NCBI RefSeq assembly: GCF_000208385.1
Contig: NC_015436.1
Span: forward strand, 496,001-560,000
DNA from: Parasphaerochaeta coccoides DSM 17374
GTDB taxonomy: Bacteria; Spirochaetota; Spirochaetia; Sphaerochaetales; Sphaerochaetaceae
Length of the DNA stretch: 64,000 bases
Direction: 5' to 3'
Under the pieces are notes generated by a model. That model saw only the letters and a program-made list of their open reading frames with translations. It made no database searches and was not told the origin of the DNA. A program made the translations under genes and the position numbers. Positions 41,055 to 50,124 of this stretch are shown piece after piece. Positions within the stretch are counted from its first letter, which is position 1. The number at the start of each line of letters is the position of its first letter.

Positions 41055-43386
41055 GGATCTCGGTTTCACGACGGTGACGACATCTATCGCCACTCATGCG
41101 TTGAGTAGCGAGGGCAAGGAAGAATTAAGCAGGGACAGGTTTGTCCGCACTGCGGATGAGTGGGAGGAAAGACAGCTCTTGGTAGGAGACATCATGCGTC
41201 TCCGTCAGGATTCTTTGCGCCCCGCGCCCTCTGGCTTTCCCGATATCTCCGGAATTCTCAATCTCCTCGACCGACCGGCGGCGGTTCTGGCCGGCGAAGA
41301 CATTTACACTGTCGGTGGATATATCGCCGCTGCCCGTGAGTTCAAAGCGTTCTGCGAAGAACAGGACGAGGGGAAGGCTGTCAATCCTGCGGCGGGTCTG
41401 TTCACGGCATTTCCCGTGACGCTTGCCCCGGTGGAGAAGGAAATCTTCTCCATCATGGAAAGTCCTGGTACCGTGAAAAAAAGCCATCCCGAACTTGCCA
41501 AGCTGCTCCGTGATGTGGAAAGGATACGTGGGGAGCGGCAAGCCTACAGCCGTGAGTTTCTTCTGAAGAACAGCCAAAGCGTCCGTAATGACCAACCGGT
41601 GTTGCGTGACGGTCGCCTTGTCATACCAATGCGCTCTGACCAGAGTTCTACGGTGACTGGCTTTGTCCATGGGAGCAGTGCCAGTGGAGCGACTACCTTC
41701 ATGGAGCCTTTTCCCCTTGTCGGTCTGAATAACAACGTTGTGCTGGCGGAACAGAAAGTACAGATGTGCATTGCCCGTATCCTCTCCGCCCTGAGTGCGA
41801 CGGTCAAGGCTGTCCTTGATGATGTGAAGGTTTTGCAGTGTATCATTGGTGAAGCTGATGCCCTGTACGCGTGTGCTTCATGGGCAGGGAGGAACAGATG
41901 CGTCGTCGTGCATCGTTCGGATGACATTCCCTGCCGTCTGGTCGGCGCTCGACATCCCCTGCTGGGAAGCAAGGCGGTTCCGGTGACCGTTGATATACCA
42001 CCGGGCATAGACGGGGTGGTGTTCAGCGGGCCGAATGCCGGTGGAAAGACGGTGACAATCAAGACTGTCGGACTTTTTGCCCTTCTCAATCAGTTCTGCG
42101 GATACGTACCGGCGGAAGAAGGCACATCCCTGCCTTTGTTTGATGGAATCTTTAGCGACATAGGGGACGATCAGAGCATCGAAAAGGAGTTTTCTACTTT
42201 CAGCGGACACCTGCATCGCATAGGTTTCATCATGAAGGAGGCGACTCCGCGCAGCCTGATTATCCTTGATGAACTGGGTAGTGGCACTGATCCTGCGGAG
42301 GGAGCGGCTCTGGCGCGAGCTATCTTGGAATACTGTCTTGACCATGCGTTCCTTACTTTGGTCACCAGCCATCACGGGGTGTTGAAGCAGTATGCTTACG
42401 GTTCTGACCGTCTGCTCAACGCCGCCATGGAGTTTGACGAGGAATTTCATAGGCCGACCTTCCGGGTGGTCAGCGGTATTTCAGGGGAAAGCCATGCCAT
42501 TGAGACTGCCCGTCGGATGGATTTGCCGTCAGAGGTCATTGTTGCTGCCCAGAAGTATCTCGGAACAGAGGCCGTGCGAATCAGTACCATCATCAGGGAT
42601 TTGGAAGAAAAGCAACGCAGGGCACGGCAGATGGAAGAAGAAATGGCTCAAGACAAAAAAGCCCTGGAGTCTGCCCTTGCCCAAGCCAGGGAACGCTCCC
42701 GTACTTTGCTTGAAGAAGAAGTCAGGGTGAGGGAAGATGGCATGGCGCAGCTTTCCTCTTACATCGCGGATACCCGGAAAAGTTTGGAGAACCTCATTGC
42801 CGACCTTCGTCATGGTGAGATTAGCAGGGAGAAGACGCTCCGTGCCAAGCAGTTCATCGCTGACCTTCAGGAGAAGGAAAAGAAAGAGCGGGATGCCTTG
42901 GTTTCCCGCAAGGACAGGCAACGTACATTCAATCGGACGCAGGATGCTACGCTCTTGACTGAAGGGATGGATGTCCTTGTCGGTACGGCACGGAAGGAAG
43001 GACGGCTTCTGCGGAAAAAGGGAAAAAACTCATGGGAGGTTTCGGTAGGGGTCATGCGTATGGTCATTGATGAGAAAGACATCCACCCTGTCAGGAGAAG
43101 GGAGACGCCAGTTTCGGTTATCTCCTATGCCACGGCTTCTCCTCGTCCGTCTCCGATTCTCGATGTACGGGGGATGACGTTGGATCAGGCGCTTGAGGAA
43201 GTTTCCCGCCGTGTGGAGGCTTGCATTGTCCATGATATGTCTGGTTTTGAGATTATTCACGGTTATGGGGACGGGATACTTGCCCAAGGCATAGGGAATT
43301 TCCTTGATTCCTTTCCCGCGGTAAAGAAGCGTTTCTTCGCACGCCCGGAGGAGGGCGGTATGGGGAAGACCTACGTGGAGCTGTAA
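41035..43386 (+). CDS. mutS2: MutS2 family ATPase/endonuclease
   Basis: 783 residues. Core and clamp domains, ATPase with Walker A GPNAGGKTVTIKT (about 332), Walker B LIILDELGSGTDPAEG and the H-loop TSHHGVLK; a long charged coiled coil (about 515-650, RDLEEKQRRARQMEEEMAQ); C-terminal Smr nuclease domain (LDVRGMTLDQAL, HGYGDGIL). It lacks the mismatch-reading domain of MutS. In other bacteria it suppresses recombination or rescues collided ribosomes. ATG at 41035 follows GGAGG inside the rsgA frame. Confidence 0.95.
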   Translation: MHTRTLEDLGFTTVTTSIATHALSSEGKEELSRDRFVRTADEWEERQLLVGDIMRLRQDSLRPAPSGFPDISGILNLLDRPAAVLAGEDIYTVGGYIAAAREFKAFCEEQDEGKAVNPAAGLFTAFPVTLAPVEKEIFSIMESPGTVKKSHPELAKLLRDVERIRGERQAYSREFLLKNSQSVRNDQPVLRDGRLVIPMRSDQSSTVTGFVHGSSASGATTFMEPFPLVGLNNNVVLAEQKVQMCIARILSALSATVKAVLDDVKVLQCIIGEADALYACASWAGRNRCVVVHRSDDIPCRLVGARHPLLGSKAVPVTVDIPPGIDGVVFSGPNAGGKTVTIKTVGLFALLNQFCGYVPAEEGTSLPLFDGIFSDIGDDQSIEKEFSTFSGHLHRIGFIMKEATPRSLIILDELGSGTDPAEGAALARAILEYCLDHAFLTLVTSHHGVLKQYAYGSDRLLNAAMEFDEEFHRPTFRVVSGISGESHAIETARRMDLPSEVIVAAQKYLGTEAVRISTIIRDLEEKQRRARQMEEEMAQDKKALESALAQARERSRTLLEEEVRVREDGMAQLSSYIADTRKSLENLIADLRHGEISREKTLRAKQFIADLQEKEKKERDALVSRKDRQRTFNRTQDATLLTEGMDVLVGTARKEGRLLRKKGKNSWEVSVGVMRMVIDEKDIHPVRRRETPVSVISYATASPRPSPILDVRGMTLDQALEEVSRRVEACIVHDMSGFEIIHGYGDGILAQGIGNFLDSFPAVKKRFFARPEEGGMGKTYVEL

Positions 43387-43504
43387 GCTGTAAAGGTGTT
43401 CTGTGTGTCAATAAAATCCTGTTCCATCAAGAAAATTTCCCAATAACACCATATATGTGAACAAAAATGAATATATATTAAAGATATTCGGCGACATCAC
43501 CTCA

Positions 43505-43577
43505 TTTATACAGTTTTTCATGCATTTTTATACAGTGATTTTCCATTTTGAAATTGGCTGAACAAAAGAGATATGTT
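43505..43577 (+). promoter_or_regulatory. Direct repeat and promoter before the DUF969 operon
   Basis: TTTATACAGT at 43505-43514 and again at 43527-43536, 22 bases apart, two helix turns. Then TTGAAA (43548-43553), 18 bases, TATGTT (43572-43577). The 234-base interval 43387-43620 is AT-rich and otherwise empty. Confidence 0.45.
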
Positions 43578-43620
43578 ATCCTATGTTACATCAATCTCAA
43601 TTAAACAAGGAGAAAAGGAG

Positions 43621-44301
43621 ATGGAAGCACTGAAACTTATCGGAGTGGTGATAGTCATTGTGGGCTTCATCCTCAAGAGAGACACCATTGCGACGGTTGT
43701 CGTTGCCGGTGTCGTGACAGGGCTTGTTGCCGGTATGACTGTCATGGATATACTGAATACCCTTGGCAGATCCTTCATCACCCAGCGTACCGCCACATTA
43801 TTTGTGTTGACTTTGCCCGTCATTGGTATCAGCGAAAGGTACGGGTTGAAGGATAAGGCTGTTGATTTCATCCGCGGGATTAAGAACGCTACCACGGGAA
43901 GGATAATCGCTCTATACCAGAGTATCCGTACCGTTGCTGCGGCGTTCTCCCTGAGACTCGGTGGCCACCCGCAGTTCGTCAGACCTTTGATCAATCCTAT
44001 GGCCCAGGGCGCGGCTGTAGCGAAGTTCGGGAAAATTGACGAGAAGACCGAAGATACCATCAAAGGGTATAGCGCTGCCGGAGAGAACTTCGGTAATTTC
44101 TTTGCACAGAACTGCTTCATGGGGGCTTCCGGAACCTTGCTCATCGTCTCGACTCTTGTGGAGCAGGGCTACGAGGTCAATGCATTGCAGATTGCTACAA
44201 TGTCCATTCCTATCGCTGTCGTTTCCGTCCTGGTCGGATGGGTTCATGCAATCCTGCTTGACCGCAAGCTTGCCGCCACATATCAGGGCAAGGAGGGTTG
44301 A
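43621..44301 (+). CDS. DUF969-family membrane protein
   Basis: 226 residues, about five to six membrane helices. It begins MEALKLIGVVIVIVGFILKRDTI behind AAGGAG and contains the family pattern GISERYGLKDKAVDFI and NPMAQGAA. Together with the next gene (DUF979) it looks like a two-part secondary transporter; the two families usually occur as a pair beside pyrrolidone-carboxylate peptidase, as here. Uptake of 5-oxoproline or pyroglutamyl peptides is inference. Confidence 0.85.
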   Translation: MEALKLIGVVIVIVGFILKRDTIATVVVAGVVTGLVAGMTVMDILNTLGRSFITQRTATLFVLTLPVIGISERYGLKDKAVDFIRGIKNATTGRIIALYQSIRTVAAAFSLRLGGHPQFVRPLINPMAQGAAVAKFGKIDEKTEDTIKGYSAAGENFGNFFAQNCFMGASGTLLIVSTLVEQGYEVNALQIATMSIPIAVVSVLVGWVHAILLDRKLAATYQGKEG

Positions 44302-44304
44302 ACC

Positions 44305-45219
44305 ATGAATAACATCATTGCTGAATTTTTCTACTGTGTCATTGGAGTGATTTTCATTCTGGTTGGGCTGAAGGCGCTCAATGATAAAACCCTTGCAACA
44401 CGCATCACCACGGCGCTTTTCTGGTTTATTCTTGCATTCACTTTCATTGCTGGTCCATATCTTCCTCATTGGGTAACAGGTGCCTGTGTGCTGATCATCG
44501 CTGTGCTGACCGCCTTTAAGCGCGTCACCCAAAGCAAGAGCGATGTGCCGTCCGAGGAAACCACCAGGAGTAATGCCAATAAACTCGGCTATACGGTGTT
44601 CATTCCTGCGCTATGTCTTGCTCTTGTAGCAGTGCTTGCCGCGACATTCCTGCCTTTTGGCGCGAATAATGCCATTGGTATTTCTGCCGCTGTTGCTCTT
44701 CTCGTTGTATTCTTAATTACCAAAGCGCCTGCGAAGTCCGCAGTCACAGATGGCTCACGCCTGATGGATAATGTCGGACCGGTAGGTATCCTGCCTCAAC
44801 TTCTGGCAGCTCTTGGTGCGTTGTTCACAGCGGCGGGTGTCGGTACAGTCATTGCCAATGGCGTGTCCGCCATTATCCCTGAAGGGATGCGGATCATTGC
44901 CGTGGCTGTCTACTGCATTGGAATGGCTTTGTTCACCATCATCATGGGCAACGGTTTCGCTGCGTTCAGCGTTATTACCGTTGGCATCGGTATTCCGTTC
45001 CTTATCATGCAAGGCGCAAATCCCGTAGTGGTCGGTGCGCTTGGTCTGACTGCCGGCTATTGTGGTACTTTGCTGACTCCTATGGCTGCGAATTTTAATA
45101 TCATGCCTGCCGCGCTTCTTGAGACAAAGAACAAGTATGTCATCATCAAGGCTCAGGCTCCGGTAGCAATCACCATGCTGTTTGTCCACATTGTGCTGAT
45201 GTATATCCTTGCGTTCTGA
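44305..45219 (+). CDS. DUF979-family membrane protein
   Basis: 304 residues, about nine to ten helices, rich in small residues ([35 protein letters not shown]). The latter half resembles dicarboxylate- or gluconate-type permease cores. Start follows AAGGAGG, three bases after the DUF969 stop. Probable partner of DUF969 in one transporter. Confidence 0.85.
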   Translation: MNNIIAEFFYCVIGVIFILVGLKALNDKTLATRITTALFWFILAFTFIAGPYLPHWVTGACVLIIAVLTAFKRVTQSKSDVPSEETTRSNANKLGYTVFIPALCLALVAVLAATFLPFGANNAIGISAAVALLVVFLITKAPAKSAVTDGSRLMDNVGPVGILPQLLAALGALFTAAGVGTVIANGVSAIIPEGMRIIAVAVYCIGMALFTIIMGNGFAAFSVITVGIGIPFLIMQGANPVVVGALGLTAGYCGTLLTPMAANFNIMPAALLETKNKYVIIKAQAPVAITMLFVHIVLMYILAF

Positions 45220-45254
45220 AATGGTTGCCTGGAAATGGTTTTGAGGAGAGATAC

Positions 45255-45896
45255 ATGAAATTGTTATTGACGGCTTTTGATCCATTTGGAGGGGAGAAAG
45301 TCAATCCGGCCCTGGAGGCTGTCAAGTTGGTCGCCGACCAACTTGATGGTATCTCCGTCATAAAAGTGGAGGTTCCTACGGTATTCAACAAATCGATCGA
45401 TACCGTGGAGAGCGCAGTCAGGAAGCATCAGCCTCAGGTCGTACTGTGCATCGGTCAGGCCGGAGGACGTTTCGATGTGACGCCTGAACGTGTGGCAATC
45501 AATGTCAATGATGCTCGTATTCCGGATAACGAAGGGAACCAACCCGTCGATCGCCCGATTTTCGAGGATGGAGAACCTGCGTATTTTTCCACGCTTCCTA
45601 TCAAAGCCATGGTGGAGGAAATGCGGAAGGCGGGTGTCCCCTCAAGTGTTTCAAATACAGCGGGAACTTTTGTTTGCAATCACCTGATGTATGGGGTGAT
45701 GTATCATCTTGCCAAGTCTCATCCTGGCGTGCGGGGGGGGTTCATCCATGTGCCGTTCATCCCCAATCAAGTTATCGGGCGACCGAATACTCCGTCTTTG
45801 GCTCTAGGTGATATCGTGACTGCTCTTGAGGCTTCCATTCGGGCAATCGGAAAGAATCTCACGGATACAGAAGTAACGGGAGGTCGGGAATCCTGA
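45255..45896 (+). CDS. pcp: Pyrrolidone-carboxylate peptidase (pyroglutamyl peptidase I)
   Basis: 213 residues, C15 cysteine peptidase. Starts with [15 protein letters not shown]; catalytic Glu in VTPERVAIN (about 80), Cys in [14 protein letters not shown] (about 143) and His in GFIHVPF (about 167). Removes N-terminal 5-oxoproline from peptides in the cytoplasm. Start follows GAGGAG. Its place after DUF969-DUF979 links peptide or 5-oxoproline import with cleavage. Confidence 0.95.
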   Translation: MKLLLTAFDPFGGEKVNPALEAVKLVADQLDGISVIKVEVPTVFNKSIDTVESAVRKHQPQVVLCIGQAGGRFDVTPERVAINVNDARIPDNEGNQPVDRPIFEDGEPAYFSTLPIKAMVEEMRKAGVPSSVSNTAGTFVCNHLMYGVMYHLAKSHPGVRGGFIHVPFIPNQVIGRPNTPSLALGDIVTALEASIRAIGKNLTDTEVTGGRES

Positions 45897-45897
45897 C

Positions 45898-46326
45898 ATG
45901 GAATGTATGAGGATATGGGTGTACGGCAGCTTGCTGGAGGGTTTTTTCAACTATAGGAAGGTACTTGTCGGTAAAGTCCTTTCCCGTAAGGCAGGACAGG
46001 TGAAAGGCAAGATCTTCCACCAATTGGCAAAAGGGTATCCAGCGTTGCTTGCGGGCGATGACTGGGTGGAAGGGGAACTTCTGGAGATTGAGGATTTCCA
46101 CGATACGCTGGAAATGCTCGATGTACTGGAGAACTATTTTGGTCCTGGCGATGCGGACAATGAGTATGAACGTATCGTCACGCCTGTGTTCCTTCCGGGA
46201 ACCGATGCCTGGACGGAAGCGTATGTATATTGGTATGGACGGGATGATCTTGGTTCTCCGGAAAATCCAGTGATACCTTTACCCGACGGAAGCTGGCGTA
46301 CATTCATGAGAAAAAACAATACATGA
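45898..46326 (+). CDS. AIG2/gamma-glutamylcyclotransferase-like protein
   Basis: 142 residues. The GGCT-like fold opens with WVYGSLLEGFFNYRKVL (substrate loop YGSL) and has a candidate catalytic Glu in DNEYERIVTPVF. GGCT enzymes release 5-oxoproline from gamma-glutamyl amines or peptides; the family also holds other cyclotransferases. One base after pcp, so it is the fourth gene of the operon and points again to 5-oxoproline. A second start at 45907 is possible. Confidence 0.82.
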   Translation: MECMRIWVYGSLLEGFFNYRKVLVGKVLSRKAGQVKGKIFHQLAKGYPALLAGDDWVEGELLEIEDFHDTLEMLDVLENYFGPGDADNEYERIVTPVFLPGTDAWTEAYVYWYGRDDLGSPENPVIPLPDGSWRTFMRKNNT

Positions 46327-46333
46327 AGGAAGG

Positions 46334-46390
46334 GAGTTGCGGACGGAAGCCGATGAAAACCGACGGAAGCCGCAACTTCATTGTTTTTTT
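46334..46390 (+). terminator. Terminator of the pcp operon
   Basis: GAGTTGCGG (46334-46342) pairs with CCGCAACTT (46370-46378), followed at 46384 by seven T. The loop holds two copies of GACGGAAGCCG. Confidence 0.7.
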
Positions 46391-46474
46391 GACAGACCTC
46401 GTTGCATATGATAACGTTGTGTTCCCACAGGATGTCATGTCCTCATTTCATCCGTGGCTCAAAGGAGTAATGCA

Positions 46475-47260
46475 ATGACTGATTATATGCAGGGAACGGG
46501 AATGCAATACCATGTTCATCTCAAGAAAGGAGATGTAGGTCGCTATGTCATTCTTCCCGGAGACCCCGGACGTTGCGAACGTATCGCTCGTCATTTCGAT
46601 GATGGGCGTTTCGTCGTCTCAAACCGGGAATATACCACGTATTCGGGATATCTCGATGGAGAAATGGTGAGTGTGACCAGTACAGGCATCGGTGGGCCTT
46701 CGGCATCAATTGCCATTGAGGAACTTACTAGATGCGGCGCTGATACCTTCATCCGGGTCGGCACGTGTGGGGGTATTGCACTGCCTGTGGAATCAGGTGA
46801 TGTGGTCATAGCCACCGGCGCCATCCGCATGGAAGGGACAAGCCGGGAGTATGCTCCCATTGAATTTCCCGCCGTGAGTGATTTCTCTGTTGCACAATCA
46901 TTGAAAAAGGCTGCTGAAAAGTTGGGATTGCGTCACCACATGGGCATCGTCCAGTGTAAGGATGCTTTCTACGGACAGCATGAGCCGGAAGCCATGCCTG
47001 TCTCCTATGAACTGCTTCCCAAGTGGGAGGCATGGAAAAAACTCGGTGTTCTTGCCTCAGAGATGGAAAGTGCCGCATTGTTTGTCGCGGCAAGCAAACT
47101 GGGAGTCCGTTGCGGAAGTGATTTCTTTGTTGTCGGCAACCAAGAAAGAGAAAAAGCCGGGCTGGAGAATATCATCCGTCATGATACGGAGACTGCCGTT
47201 CTTGTGACCGTCGAGGCGCTCAGGATACTCATAGCCCACGACCGTTCCATGCGGAAATGA
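46475..47260 (+). CDS. udp: Uridine phosphorylase
   Basis: 261 residues, nucleoside phosphorylase family. Phosphate loop [15 protein letters not shown] (about 26), RVGTCGGI and [10 protein letters not shown] at the nucleoside site match Udp. It splits uridine to uracil and ribose-1-phosphate. Start [14 protein letters not shown] follows AAAGGAG. A TTGACA at 46389-46394 overlaps the preceding terminator and may be its -35. Confidence 0.92.
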   Translation: MTDYMQGTGMQYHVHLKKGDVGRYVILPGDPGRCERIARHFDDGRFVVSNREYTTYSGYLDGEMVSVTSTGIGGPSASIAIEELTRCGADTFIRVGTCGGIALPVESGDVVIATGAIRMEGTSREYAPIEFPAVSDFSVAQSLKKAAEKLGLRHHMGIVQCKDAFYGQHEPEAMPVSYELLPKWEAWKKLGVLASEMESAALFVAASKLGVRCGSDFFVVGNQEREKAGLENIIRHDTETAVLVTVEALRILIAHDRSMRK

Positions 47261-47277
47261 TTCTCCATTTTCTGGCA

Positions 47278-47643
47278 TCATTCTAATGACAAGATAGTCA
47301 CGCTTCTCCCAATGATAAGGGAGATGGTGATGTCATCAGGACGAAGAACGTCTCTGGCGGAAAGCGGAAAGAACTGACTGCGGATGTCGCGCATGTTCTG
47401 GGGCTCCTGTTTCCCGACTTCCTTTTCCCGATTCGCGCCAGATTTCATGAAATAGGGAAGACGGAAAGATAATCGGAGCATATGCCCCTCGCCGTGATGT
47501 CCGTGTGTGGCGGATGTCACGGTGATGCCAGTGCGGTAACATGAATAATCAATCTTCCGAGTCATGCAGGAAAGTCCATGCATGGCTCCATACAGACATT
47601 CATACAGACCGCAATCCGTCAAAAAACCATGTTCCCGTTCCAT
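47278..47643 (-). CDS. Hypothetical protein
   Basis: 121 residues, Cys- and His-rich in the first half (LTDCGLYECLYGAMHGLSCM, SATHGHHGEGH). No family recognised. A GGGGGA site lies six bases before the ATG, which favours a real gene; it is convergent with udp, 17 bases apart. Translation and conservation are unproven. Confidence 0.45.
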   Translation of the reverse strand: MEREHGFLTDCGLYECLYGAMHGLSCMTRKIDYSCYRTGITVTSATHGHHGEGHMLRLSFRLPYFMKSGANREKEVGKQEPQNMRDIRSQFFPLSARDVLRPDDITISLIIGRSVTILSLE

Positions 47644-47825
47644 TTCTTCCCCCTGATGTAGGAAACACAGGAGACGACAGGGGCGTTTCAGCGCTTTAGA
47701 AAAGATATGATTTCACACCTTCTGTCCTTGGAAGACGAAAATAAAGGAAAAGGAAGCGACTGGATTGACAAGAAAGTTTGATATTGCTAACTTTTATCCA
47801 TCAAGGGGCAAATCCGGAGGCTGGA

Positions 47826-48389
47826 ATGTCAAGTTTGGAAAGAACAATACTTTTCCATTGTGCTCCGGTGATTAGCGGCATCAAACCCGCGGGACTTGTT
47901 TCTTGCGCTGGGATGATGAGGAAAGAAGGTTTTGCATCGGAACTCTCCGCTCTTGCGGCGGACATGGACGGTACGGGGCTTGCTTTTCGCACGGTGTGCC
48001 GATGTCTTTCCCATGAATTGCTCCTTGTGTATCATGAGCGGGCTTTGGAAGCTCAACTTTCCCTTCCGGCCATTTCAAGCTATTTGAAATCCCTGGGGTA
48101 TCCTGTGGACGGAACTCTTGAAGATTTGCTTGGAAATCTTTGTTCAACTCTCGGCTGTGGAACTTCTTTTCCCCATGAAGTCGGATTGTTCCTGGGATAC
48201 CCTTTGCATGATGTGTTGGGCTTCATCGACAGCAAAGGACAGAAAAGTTTGTTGGACGGTTATTGGAAAGTCTATGCACACCAAGAAAAAGCGCAGGAAA
48301 TTTTTTCCTGTTATGATCGATGTCGCGAGAGATTATGTCGCCTGTATGATCATGGGTATTCCTTCCGGCAGCTTGCTGGAGTCGCATGA
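47826..48389 (+). CDS. DUF3793-family protein
   Basis: 187 residues. The family features are LLVYHERALEAQL in the middle and HEVGLFLGYPLHDVLGFI with WKVY later, followed by a CYDRC motif. Function is not established. In many anaerobes DUF3793 is coded next to a flavodoxin, as here (33 bases apart), which suggests an iron-limitation or electron-transfer role. Start MSSLERTILFHCAPVISG follows GGAGG. Confidence 0.88.
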   Translation: MSSLERTILFHCAPVISGIKPAGLVSCAGMMRKEGFASELSALAADMDGTGLAFRTVCRCLSHELLLVYHERALEAQLSLPAISSYLKSLGYPVDGTLEDLLGNLCSTLGCGTSFPHEVGLFLGYPLHDVLGFIDSKGQKSLLDGYWKVYAHQEKAQEIFSCYDRCRERLCRLYDHGYSFRQLAGVA

Positions 48390-48422
48390 ATGTAAAACTT
48401 GAAAAGAATGAGGAGTCTTGAA

Positions 48423-48854
48423 ATGGCAAAAGTTTCAGTTGTGTATTGGAGTCAGACTGGTAATACGGAGGCCATGGCGGAAGCCATTGCGGAAGGAGCG
48501 AGAACGGCAGGAGCAGAGGTTGTACTTACACCTGTCTCTAAGGTAAATAAAACAGATGTCCTGTCTAGCGATGTCATAGCTTTGGGCTGTCCTTCCATGG
48601 GTGTGGAAACCCTTGAGGAAATGGAATTCGACCCATTCTTTGCGGATATCGAATCTTCTCTTTCCGGCAGAAAGGTTGCTTTGTTCGGTTCTTATGGATG
48701 GGGAGATGGACAGTGGATGAGGGACTGGGAAAGCAGAACAACCGCTGCCGGAGCCATCATTTATCAAGGAGAAGGCTTCATTGTCAATGAAACCCCTGGA
48801 AATGCAGAACTGGCAAAAGCCAAGGAAATAGGCGCGGGACTGGCATCTTTCTGA
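48423..48854 (+). CDS. Flavodoxin
   Basis: 143 residues, short-chain flavodoxin. FMN phosphate loop WSQTGNTEAMA (about 9-19), isoalloxazine loops around GCPSMGVETLE and FGSYGWGDGQWM. Low-potential electron carrier. Start follows GAGGAG; paired with DUF3793. Confidence 0.93.
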   Translation: MAKVSVVYWSQTGNTEAMAEAIAEGARTAGAEVVLTPVSKVNKTDVLSSDVIALGCPSMGVETLEEMEFDPFFADIESSLSGRKVALFGSYGWGDGQWMRDWESRTTAAGAIIYQGEGFIVNETPGNAELAKAKEIGAGLASF

Positions 48855-48930
48855 CTGGGGACTTTGATGATTATAGCCTGAACATGGTATGCATCCCGAA
48901 CTCCATCGGGTAAATCATAAAGAACGCTTG

Positions 48931-48964
48931 GACCATCCGGAGTCGCTGCCGGGTGGTCGTTTCA
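48931..48964 (+). terminator. Terminator of the DUF3793-flavodoxin unit
   Basis: Ten-pair stem GACCATCCGG/CCGGGTGGTC (one G-U pair), loop of eight, followed by a short GTTTC. Confidence 0.55.
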
Positions 48965-49069
48965 TGAAAATACTAAACAAATGTAAAGCATGCTCTTCAT
49001 TTTTTTCTCAAGATAGAGTAGAGTAGTTTCGTCTGGTTGACGTATGGCCGGAAGATTGGAGGGCATGTC

Positions 49070-50122
49070 GTGGCGAGGGAATCTACACCTGTATCCATAG
49101 CAGATATAATCGTGGGAGGAGGCAGCCCTGTACGCATCCAGACCATGTGGGACGAGCCCCTTCCTTCCAACGGTGATGACAAAGCGGTGGAGTCCCTGCT
49201 CCATAGATTACGCCTGCTCAAGTCAATGGGATGCGACATCATACGATTTTCTTATCCGGATGACGAACATCGGCAGACCTTCCGGCGCATCTGCGCGGAA
49301 AGTCCCATGCCAGTAGTGGCTGACATTCATTTCGACTATCGGTTGGCCGTAGCGGCAATCGAGGCCGGTGCCCATAAGATACGGATAAATCCTGGAAACA
49401 TCGGCGCAGCGTGGAAGGTTGAGGAAGTCGTGCGGGCTGCAAAAGAAAAAAACGTGGCAATCCGGATAGGACTGAACAGCGGCTCATTACCCAAGCATAC
49501 AGAAAAGGAGCCGTCTGACCTGATGGTCGATACTGCCTTAGAATATGTCTCTTGGTTTCATGATATGGATTTCCATGATATCGTCGTTTCGCTGAAAGCA
49601 TCCGATCCATCCCTTACCTACGATGTGAACGTCCGCTTTGCTGAAAAAAGCGATGTTCCCCTGCATCTCGGTGTCACGGAGGCGGGCGGCATTGTTTCCG
49701 CCGTGACCCGTTCCACCTGGGTGTTGGGGCGTCTTCTGGAGAAGGGTATTGGCGACACCATACGTATTTCCATCACCGGCAGTATTGAGACGGAAGTGCA
49801 GGCCGGGGTAGAGCTTCTTCGTACGCTTGGCTTGCGTGCGGGAGGCATCAATGTCATAAGTTGCCCCCGTTGCGGTCGATACAGCTTTGATACGCAGAGC
49901 CTGCTTGCCAAACTGGAGCCACGGCTGCTTCAGATACAGAAGTCCTTGACTGTCGCCATCATGGGCTGTCAGGTCAACGGCGTGGGAGAGGCTTCCCATG
50001 CCGACATCGCAATCACAGGAATCGGCCATAAGGCTTTCCTGTATGTCCGTGGAAAACTGGTGAGGGACGTGTCGGCGGAAGATGTCGAACAAGTCCTGAT
50101 GGACGTCGTAGAGGAGTTCTGA
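49070..50122 (+). CDS. ispG: 4-hydroxy-3-methylbut-2-en-1-yl diphosphate synthase
   Basis: 350 residues. TIM-barrel half with VADIHFDYRLA and KIRINPGNIG, and the [4Fe-4S] half with cysteines in SCPRCGR and MGCQVNGVGEA. Seventh of the eight steps of the MEP isoprenoid pathway. The GTG at 49070 is chosen because GGAGGG lies six bases before it; a TTG at 49037 is in frame but lacks a ribosome site. First gene of a seven-gene same-strand run. Confidence 0.95.
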   Translation: MARESTPVSIADIIVGGGSPVRIQTMWDEPLPSNGDDKAVESLLHRLRLLKSMGCDIIRFSYPDDEHRQTFRRICAESPMPVVADIHFDYRLAVAAIEAGAHKIRINPGNIGAAWKVEEVVRAAKEKNVAIRIGLNSGSLPKHTEKEPSDLMVDTALEYVSWFHDMDFHDIVVSLKASDPSLTYDVNVRFAEKSDVPLHLGVTEAGGIVSAVTRSTWVLGRLLEKGIGDTIRISITGSIETEVQAGVELLRTLGLRAGGINVISCPRCGRYSFDTQSLLAKLEPRLLQIQKSLTVAIMGCQVNGVGEASHADIAITGIGHKAFLYVRGKLVRDVSAEDVEQVLMDVVEEF

Positions 50123-50124
50123 AC

